Part shown: piece after piece, positions 1 through 5,282 of the stretch
Layout of the letters: the number at the start of each line of letters is the position of its first letter
Numbering within the stretch: position 1 is the first letter of the stretch
Notes under the pieces: model-generated
Told to the model about the DNA's origin: nothing
What the model saw: only the letters and a program-made list of their open reading frames with translations
Database searches by the model: none
Program-made: the position numbers and the translations under genes
Origin: Bacteroidota bacterium
GTDB lineage: Bacteria; Bacteroidota; Bacteroidia; Chitinophagales; Saprospiraceae
DNA: 7,797 bases
Assembly: GCA_018969455.1 (NCBI GenBank)
Contig: JAGWYI010000180.1
Span: 1 to 7,797 of the forward strand
Direction: 5' to 3'

Positions 1-104
1 AAATTTCCGTCATTCAATCCCGCATTGATGGCTGGCGAGCAGGCTTGTAAATGAAAATCACCCGAATCCGGCGATACAAACATCGGGTCGGTAGACCACA
101 GGTT
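1..104. repeat. Left copy of 104-bp identical block shared by genes A and C
   Basis: Positions 1-104 are identical base for base to 6547-6650, and identity stops abruptly at 105/6651. Both copies lie in the same reading frame of the two paralogues and encode the segment from LWSTDP to the choice-of-anchor-Q-like SPAINAG stretch. The left copy touches the window edge, so the real repeat is probably longer. Identity at silent positions points to recent duplication or gene conversion. Confidence 0.95.
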
Positions 105-1733
105 TAATGAATCTTTCTGAATCTTTAACGGACCTAAAATTGGAACATTGATAATATTTTTTATAAAATTAACATTTTCATTTTTATTAAACAATAAAAT
201 ATAATTCATTAATAGCGCCGTATCTTTTAGATAAAAAATACAATTTTCTGTTAAACTTGGAGTATTATATTCTTCACTGAATAAATTATTATGAAAACTA
301 CAATTTATAATTGTTGATTTTGATGCAGAAATTGAAATTCCAGACAACTCAAATTTAGAGGTGTTCGGATTTATAAAACCATTATTTTCTAAAATACAAT
401 TTTCTAATTTTATTTTATTTCCAACCAGTCTATTAGCAGAAAAATCAACTGAATTTTTACCATTATTATTAAATTCAGTATTTATTATTTTAAATTCATC
501 ACCTGTTCCCGCCAAACTACGAAAATTACAATTACTGAATGTTGAATTCATAATAGTATTAGACCCCTTGATAGAAAAATCACAATTGAGGCCTAATCCA
601 ATTGTACAATCAACAAATCTTGAATTAAAAATATTAAACTTAAAATCTCGAAGGATTTCCCCCGATAATAAATAGGTATTATTATTTTTGAGAAAAAGGC
701 AAGAGTCAAGATTAAAATAGGCATTTCCTACCTCAAAAAAAGCTAATTGAGTACCAAACAAAACATGGTCATTTCCTGTGAAAGTTGATCCCGAAAAACT
801 GATAAAAGTTCCACCATTAAACCTTGGATATTCCCAATATAAAACGGAACCTATATCTAACCCGTTTAATGATTCTCCGGGAGGAACCCCATTGCTATTT
901 TCTTGAATTTTACAATTTACAATATCAAAAGTATCAATTCCAGGTGAATCAATGAAATAAATTGCTCCACCCCTTCGATAACTTGAATTTTTCACAAATT
1001 CACAAAAACCTAAATCGGCCGGGCGTTCAAATTTACTACCTCCATTCCTGCAAAGTGCACCACCATATCCCAACACTGATTTGTTCAAAAAAAACTTGCA
1101 ATGGTCGAAAAATGGTGCAACAGAACCCTCCCCCGAACCATTCACATATATTGCACCCCCATCCTTTAATGCAATATTGTGGAAAAAATTGCAATTGGCG
1201 ATTGTTGGATAAGCCGTTCCGTCGGTGGCCATTACATAAATTGCGGCGCCTGATACTCCCGGAAAACCATTTGTAATTCCTGGTTTGTCTGCAAGGGCAT
1301 TTTGAAACACAAAACCATCTAAAACAGTTTCTATATCAGGCCTGTACATATACAACAAATTATATGTATTGTCTGTACTATCTCCGGGCATGCCAATATC
1401 CCCATCTAAAATGCTCGGATGGGCCTCGATATCCCGTTCGCTTACATCCATTTCTGTGCCTGCAAAACCACCCAGGAGTCGTACGCCCGACAGCAATTCG
1501 TAGTGCGCATTCCGGTCGTTGCCGTCAGTGGGGCGGTAAATGCCCTGAGCCACCCATATTTCATCACCTTTTACGGCAATTGCCAGCGCATCGTGCAGGT
1601 TGGTAAATGCATCGTACCAGGTTTGCCCGCTGTTTTGGCCAAATGCGGCCGGATCTACGTAATAGCGCCTGGTTTGTGCCAACAAGTTTGTCACGCTAAA
1701 AAAAAAGAAGGAAAACAAAGCGATTTTATACAT
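1..1733 (-). CDS. Gene A: secreted right-handed beta-helix (Pmp-like) surface protein, C-terminus cut by window edge
   Basis: The frame is open without a stop from ATG at 1733 to the window edge: 577 codons plus two bases. An in-frame TAG lies upstream with no other ATG between, which fixes the start. Residues 1-20 form a signal peptide (MYKIALF, four Phe, then LLAQ). Residues about 24-110 (YYVDP, TWYDAF, DEIWVAQGIYRP, LLGGFAG) match the usual opening of bacterial parallel beta-helix surface proteins. From about 110 to 545 come short beta-helix turns, with FFHN...GGAI and FFLN...GGAL resembling chlamydial Pmp FxxN/GGAI motifs. Residues 544-577 (WSTDPMFVSPDSG, SPAINAG) begin a choice-of-anchor-Q-like segment identical to gene C. 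By analogy with C, the missing part should hold SprB-like repeats and a T9SS tail, about 998 aa in total. No catalytic motif was seen; adhesin or surface layer is a guess. No Shine-Dalgarno is visible. The core is far more AT-rich than the N-terminal part. Confidence 0.88.
   Translation of the reverse strand, partial: MYKIALFSFFFFSVTNLLAQTRRYYVDPAAFGQNSGQTWYDAFTNLHDALAIAVKGDEIWVAQGIYRPTDGNDRNAHYELLSGVRLLGGFAGTEMDVSERDIEAHPSILDGDIGMPGDSTDNTYNLLYMYRPDIETVLDGFVFQNALADKPGITNGFPGVSGAAIYVMATDGTAYPTIANCNFFHNIALKDGGAIYVNGSGEGSVAPFFDHCKFFLNKSVLGYGGALCRNGGSKFERPADLGFCEFVKNSSYRRGGAIYFIDSPGIDTFDIVNCKIQENSNGVPPGESLNGLDIGSVLYWEYPRFNGGTFISFSGSTFTGNDHVLFGTQLAFFEVGNAYFNLDSCLFLKNNNTYLLSGEILRDFKFNIFNSRFVDCTIGLGLNCDFSIKGSNTIMNSTFSNCNFRSLAGTGDEFKIINTEFNNNGKNSVDFSANRLVGNKIKLENCILENNGFINPNTSKFELSGISISASKSTIINCSFHNNLFSEEYNTPSLTENCIFYLKDTALLMNYILLFNKNENVNFIKNIINVPILGPLKIQKDSLNLWSTDPMFVSPDSGDFHLQACSPAINAGLNDGN
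1145..1260. repeat. 116-bp identical block shared by genes A and C (5' side of the variable core), copy in A
   Basis: Positions 1145-1260 are identical to 7682-7797. Weaker similarity continues on the core side to about 1114/7651. The block encodes gene A residues 159-196, with GVSGAAIYV, the FFHN motif and the following GGAIY. The match is cut only by the right window edge, so the shared region probably extends further toward the N-terminus of gene C. Confidence 0.95.
1698..1706. repeat. A9 homopolymer (T9 in the coding strand) inside the signal peptide of gene A
   Basis: Nine consecutive A on the plus strand encode consecutive Phe codons at about residues 10-12 of gene A. A change of one or two bases would frameshift the protein directly after the start. 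Homopolymers of this length can slip during replication, but they are also common sequencing-error sites, and Phe-rich signal peptides are not rare. A role in switching is only a possibility. Confidence 0.8.
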
Positions 1734-1749
1734 GGGATGGAATGATTGA

Positions 1750-1806
1750 AAGGTATAATAAAAGGGGCAACATCGCGCCAGAATAATCTAGCGCAATGTT
1801 GCTCCC
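1750..1806 (-). terminator. Intrinsic terminator of gene B, in the 114-bp B-A spacer
   Basis: On the minus strand the arm from 1802 to 1791 (GCAACATTGCGC) pairs with the arm from 1778 to 1767 (GCGCGATGTTGC). This makes a 12-bp stem with one G-U pair and a 12-nt loop, and the base can be extended by three G-C pairs around a bulge. It is followed from 1763 by TTTTATTATAC. It lies about 40 nt after the gene B stop and 30 nt before the gene A start, so A probably has its own promoter. A box TACCTTTC, one mismatch from the Bacteroidota -7 consensus TAnnTTTG, lies within the tail, but this is weak. The rest of 1734-1847 shows nothing else. Confidence 0.8.
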
Positions 1807-1847
1807 GGATTTAATCAAATTGCAGCCTTGCCTATGCTCATAAAGCC

Positions 1848-4800
1848 TTAATTTCGGATCAGGCGCAAACTCTGAACGCCATTCGGCGTATACAAACTGA
1901 TTACATATTGACCTGCCGGTAAGGCCGGCAGCATTTCTGACCCGATTCGAGTCAGGCCCGGCGCCAAATCCAGCGATTTTTCATACCAGATTTTCCCCAA
2001 TACATCCTGAATACTCAAGCGCGTGGAGACCGCGGTATTGGTTTCAAGGTTTAATCGAAAAACACTTGCGGTCGGATTGGGATAAATACTCAGTGCAACC
2101 AATGGTTTTTCTTCGATATCCTGCATTTTGGACTCCACAAGTGGTACCAGATCGGAAATTTCCAGATCCAGCGCGATAGCTTCTCCATTTGGGAGGTAAG
2201 CCTCGGATTGCATACTTTCCGAATGTATTTTAATTCCGTTCAAAGCCCTGTTTTGATTCCGCAACAATTCAACTTCTACATAAAACAAGGGCGTTCCAGG
2301 CGCAAATGCCTGTGCAGCAGCAACATCAAACCACAAAACACGCAATTCACCGGCATGGGGTATATTCCAGGCGCGATCCTGCAGGACGCCTTTTTTCAAT
2401 TCGCCAGGCCACTTGAGGGCCTTGATCGACAAGGCTGTTGTATCATACTGCAAAGCCAGTTGCCAGGCATGCAATGCGCAAGGCTCGGTAACAAACACCG
2501 GAATTTCCAGGCGTTGCCCGGCTTTACCTGTCAATCCCTTCGTTCCGAAATGAACCGTTTGGGATGAGCGTGTTTCACTTTGGCCGGAAGCACTGGCAAG
2601 AGCATTTCCATTCACATCCCCCACCTTAAATCCGACAAATTCGACCTTATTATCCAATTGACCTGTGGTGGGTAAGGCAAATTCATCAAATTCTTCATCT
2701 GCGTAAATCGCTCCCCCCATCGTATTTGGAATGTAATTTGTATATTGTTGATTCATTGTACCAAAATAATCACTTAATGATCCCACAAATGAATAAGGAT
2801 TATTTGAATTTAGAATCGAAGACTTTAAGTCTTTATCGATAAAACGCCAAGAACGAGCAGAGGGCAGATTGCTATAAATTCCCAAAATTAATTTTCTCAA
2901 CTCCACAACATCGAAATTTGTTATAGAACCACTCGTATTTGCATCCGCCGCAAGCATTTTAAAACCGCTCAAAGGCGTTAATCCCAAAATATGCCTTGAA
3001 ATCAAAACCAGATCATAAGTACTAACGCCATTCAATGGATTATCTACCTTTCGAAGGGCCACATTTTGCGTTTTGTTAAACTGGCAAGGGCAGGCTACTA
3101 CTGAAGAACCTTGGGTACTGCCATCCTGATAACAATTCGGGAAATCGGAATTGTTGGCTGTATAACGGTTCAGGTAATATTCCCAACCAACAATTGCATT
3201 CCCGTTTTCGGTTTCGGCCGAGATGGATAAACTGCCGGTACACAAATCATCTAGTGGACTGGCTTCCGTAATTTGTGATTGTGCTGATGTAAGGCATTCC
3301 TCGGTGGCGCCATCCTGTCGGATAACGGCATTTAAAAATTTAATGGACTGTATACATCCGCCTGTGGAAGTACTGAGTGAAATTGTTGCTATCAATTTTT
3401 CTCCGTAATTGGCGCCAACATATAAATTGTTGATATTGTTTATTACAACTTCTATCCGCAGTAAAGTGGGCGAAACTTCTGTGAGGGTTGCACAAGTAAA
3501 AGGGTAACAGTAAGGGGAAGCAGAGCCCCCGGAACCTGGTGTCAGGGTGAACGTTCCTGATTTTTTTACTTCCAGGACGCAACGAAAATCAACGATATGG
3601 GTCGGCGTGGAAGCAGAACTATTGGTTGTTCTTATATCAAATCCCAACATGTTATTGCAGGTAGACTGCTGACCATTGGTGGTGGATGGGGCAACTTTCA
3701 TAATCACCTCGGGGCAGTATTGTGTCACACAGGGTGCTCCATTGATACCATTCCAATAAATTGTTTGTGCAGAACTGAAATAAGGTTTGCAGCAATCAAA
3801 ATTCGGCCCTACAATTCGGCCATAAGATCCTCTGAAATCAATATCAACCTGGGGGCATTCAGACTCTAAAAGGGGACCATCAAAAACGATGTAAAACAAT
3901 GTATTTTCCGGTCCAATTGAACCGGTATTTTTTATTTGTACACTGCCCGCATGCGTATAAATCCTGTATTGATTGTTTCCGGGAATTGCATAAACCTGAG
4001 CAGAGGCGCTCGAAATCAATCCCGATTCAATGCTTGGCATCATCATGCCCACTGTTGGCGTTATCCCAAGTAAAAAATCAAATTCCTCAAAATTAAATTT
4101 GGTATTTGGCGTCCCTTCAACCCAGATTGGAACTTTTTTCCGGTTTGGACGGCCGACAGTCGGCGCATTTACTGCAGCTCCAATTCTAAATCGGGCAGGG
4201 CCTGCATCCGGGTCAACGCAGCCGCTTGAAGGTTGATCTATTGTCTTGGCAAATTGACCACCGCCACAACCCAGGGCTACATTGATCGCACTGCAAAAGG
4301 TATTGCTACCGTTTGAATTCACCAGATTGATGCTGCAACTTGTGCCCGCTATCTCAACATATTCACCTGGAAATACATCAACGGCCAATGAAAACAACAA
4401 TAATTTACCGGGAACGGTTAAGGTTACATTTGGCAGACTATAATTGGTTGCAGAAATTTCATAGGAAAACAGATTCGTGGTTTCATCATAACTAATTACG
4501 GGTGAATTCGGGGTTCCCGGATTATTCACGCCCGGGAAACCTGGAGCGCAATTAATGGTTTGGGGAATGTTCACTTTTGACAATCGTTTTCCTACGACTC
4601 CGGGGTTGCCTGGCGTGACAAGCAATGAACCGGTTAAGGTTAAACTTGTGAACGTAATCGGATTTTGTTCCCCAAGGTTTCCACTGCCATTTTTCACTAA
4701 ATACACCTTGTAATACACCCGAAAACAGCCATCCGGACAAGCTGGACCGTTATCGATGTTCGAAGGCTGGGTCAGATAGGATTGGCAAACCTCAATACCC

Positions 4801-4919
4801 CAATCCGTACAAGCCGAACCGCCGGGAGATTGAGCCGCCAGATTATAACTTAACAGGAGAAAGGAGAAAGGAGAAAGGAGAAAGGAATTTTGACATGGTT
4901 TAAAAATTTTGGTGAACAT
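1848..4919 (-). CDS. Gene B: secreted modular protein with dockerin-like repeats, cohesin-like domain and T9SS type A sorting tail
   Basis: Complete, 1023 aa. Residues 1-29/30 form a signal peptide (K4, K7, Phe/Leu core, NLAAQ). Residues 31 to about 560 are an extracellular, Cys-rich region (CTDWGIEVCQSY, CPDGCFRVYY, CGGGQFAKT) that I cannot assign. About 560-625 looks like a degenerate carboxypeptidase-regulatory-like linker. About 625-700 is dockerin-like: a short first loop (DNPLNGVSTYD) with helix LVLISRHILG, then a canonical 12-residue calcium-loop pattern (DANTSGSITNFD) with helix VVELRKLILG, then SWRFID. KVGDVNGNA at about 765-773 leads to a cohesin-like beta domain (about 788-923). 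Residues 943-1023 are the T9SS tail (LSIYPNPTASVF ... GQYVISLY ... LRLIRN). By family knowledge it should be exported by Sec then T9SS and anchored or released at the surface. The start is the first in-frame ATG, without a Shine-Dalgarno. No enzymatic motif was seen. The signal-peptide region carries a 7-bp tandem repeat that could switch the gene on and off. Confidence 0.9.
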   Translation of the reverse strand: MFTKIFKPCQNSFLLSPFSFLLLSYNLAAQSPGGSACTDWGIEVCQSYLTQPSNIDNGPACPDGCFRVYYKVYLVKNGSGNLGEQNPITFTSLTLTGSLLVTPGNPGVVGKRLSKVNIPQTINCAPGFPGVNNPGTPNSPVISYDETTNLFSYEISATNYSLPNVTLTVPGKLLLFSLAVDVFPGEYVEIAGTSCSINLVNSNGSNTFCSAINVALGCGGGQFAKTIDQPSSGCVDPDAGPARFRIGAAVNAPTVGRPNRKKVPIWVEGTPNTKFNFEEFDFLLGITPTVGMMMPSIESGLISSASAQVYAIPGNNQYRIYTHAGSVQIKNTGSIGPENTLFYIVFDGPLLESECPQVDIDFRGSYGRIVGPNFDCCKPYFSSAQTIYWNGINGAPCVTQYCPEVIMKVAPSTTNGQQSTCNNMLGFDIRTTNSSASTPTHIVDFRCVLEVKKSGTFTLTPGSGGSASPYCYPFTCATLTEVSPTLLRIEVVINNINNLYVGANYGEKLIATISLSTSTGGCIQSIKFLNAVIRQDGATEECLTSAQSQITEASPLDDLCTGSLSISAETENGNAIVGWEYYLNRYTANNSDFPNCYQDGSTQGSSVVACPCQFNKTQNVALRKVDNPLNGVSTYDLVLISRHILGLTPLSGFKMLAADANTSGSITNFDVVELRKLILGIYSNLPSARSWRFIDKDLKSSILNSNNPYSFVGSLSDYFGTMNQQYTNYIPNTMGGAIYADEEFDEFALPTTGQLDNKVEFVGFKVGDVNGNALASASGQSETRSSQTVHFGTKGLTGKAGQRLEIPVFVTEPCALHAWQLALQYDTTALSIKALKWPGELKKGVLQDRAWNIPHAGELRVLWFDVAAAQAFAPGTPLFYVEVELLRNQNRALNGIKIHSESMQSEAYLPNGEAIALDLEISDLVPLVESKMQDIEEKPLVALSIYPNPTASVFRLNLETNTAVSTRLSIQDVLGKIWYEKSLDLAPGLTRIGSEMLPALPAGQYVISLYTPNGVQSLRLIRN
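4843..4896 (-). other. Alternative ATG and 17-codon reading frame overlapping the gene B signal peptide
   Basis: A second ATG lies 23 nt inside gene B in another frame. With the present repeat number it reads MSKFLSPFSF..., then ends at TAA at 4845-4843 after 17 codons. Removing one heptamer puts this ATG in frame with the rest of gene B and gives a compact signal peptide starting MSKFLSPFSFLLLSYNLAAQ, while the 4919 ATG would then reach a stop within 21 codons. With one extra heptamer both ATGs run into early stops (TAA). It may be a real alternative start or a coincidence. Confidence 0.4.
4855..4886. repeat. Heptanucleotide tandem repeat (GGAGAAA, about 4.6 copies) inside the signal-peptide coding region of gene B
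   Basis: The unit GGAGAAA on the plus strand (TTTCTCC in the coding strand) occurs four times without error at 4856-4883. Period-7 identity covers 4855-4886. It encodes residues about 12-22, where one unit is read in all three frames as Ser/Phe/Leu/Pro codons that suit a signal-peptide core. Seven is not divisible by three, so each gain or loss shifts the frame of the remaining 1000 residues. This is the layout of known phase-variable simple repeats near the 5' end of surface-protein genes. That it varies in this organism is inference. Confidence 0.93.
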
Positions 4920-4927
4920 TTATTATG

Positions 4928-4935
4928 CAAATTTA
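4928..4935 (-). promoter_or_regulatory. Possible -7 promoter box (TAAATTTG) for gene B
   Basis: On the minus strand TAAATTTG fits the Bacteroidota -7 consensus TAnnTTTG, nine bases before the gene B ATG. Only a poor -33 match (TTTC instead of TTTG) is found about 20 bp upstream. If used, transcription would start within a few bases of the first ATG, giving an almost leaderless mRNA. In AT-rich DNA this box can arise by chance. Confidence 0.3.
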
Positions 4936-5225
4936 CGCTATTTAAATGATTGAAAGTTATTTGTTTATTAAATTATTGTTCAGGATTCTCATTGCAAAAA
5001 CGCGATCAAATATTCCGAAACAAGGACGTGTAAAATTACCAAATTTGTTCTAATCTATAAAACAGGAAGTTTAAGTTTTGCTGTTTTTTTACACACAACC
5101 AAATAATTTAATATTATACCAGGTTTCGCCGGATATTGTGGATAAACCGGGATGGATTTCGCTGATTTATAATGATTTATAAAGATCGTTATGCACAAAA
5201 TCTGGCGGCGTAAAGTATAAACTGG

Positions 5226-5272
5226 GGCGTGGGCATTTCTGTTAGACATGCAGAAATGCCCACGCCTTTTTT
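5226..5272 (+). terminator. Perfect 16-bp hairpin with T6 tail on the plus strand, 17 nt beyond gene C stop
   Basis: The arms GGCGTGGGCATTTCTG (5226-5241) and CAGAAATGCCCACGCC (5251-5266) are exact inverted repeats around a 9-nt loop, and TTTTTT follows at 5267-5272. Read on the plus strand this is a textbook intrinsic terminator, yet no plus-strand gene is seen before it. On the minus strand it sits just after gene C, where it may serve as the 3' end hairpin with a poor U tail (CCAGTTTATAC). A two-way terminator, or the end of an unannotated plus-strand RNA, are both possible. Confidence 0.75.
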
Positions 5273-5282
5273 GAACCTGATT

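Larger units (their letters stand above)
4920..5282. other. 363-bp spacer between genes C and B, no convincing gene
   Basis: The stretch is AT-rich. It holds the perfect hairpin at 5226-5266 with its T run, and the possible gene B promoter box at 4928-4935. A 64-codon minus-strand frame (5249-5055) overlaps the hairpin and has no recognisable domain; I treat it as spurious. The part at about 5135-5190 (gataaaccgggatgg, gctgatttataatgattt) has the flavour of dispersed noncoding repeats common in Bacteroidota spacers, but this is an impression only. No tRNA or riboswitch fold was recognised. Confidence 0.6.

Noticed and set aside
361..675. Plus-strand frame of 104 codons opposite gene A
   Set aside because: It is a shadow of the AT-rich beta-helix coding strand; the minus strand is continuously open here with clear protein similarity to gene C.
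2208..2567. Plus-strand frame of 119 codons opposite the cohesin-like part of gene B
   Set aside because: The opposite strand encodes recognisable protein domains of gene B; this frame has no recognisable family or context.
4855..4886. Purine-rich heptamer tract read as strong Shine-Dalgarno sites on the plus strand, or as a mini CRISPR array
   Set aside because: No plus-strand gene follows it, Bacteroidota rarely use Shine-Dalgarno sites, and contiguous 7-bp units without spacers are not a CRISPR array.
5055..5249. 64-codon minus-strand frame in the C-B spacer
   Set aside because: It overlaps the perfect hairpin, has no domain or signal, and its composition (INHYKSAKSIP and similar) looks like translated noncoding repeat sequence.
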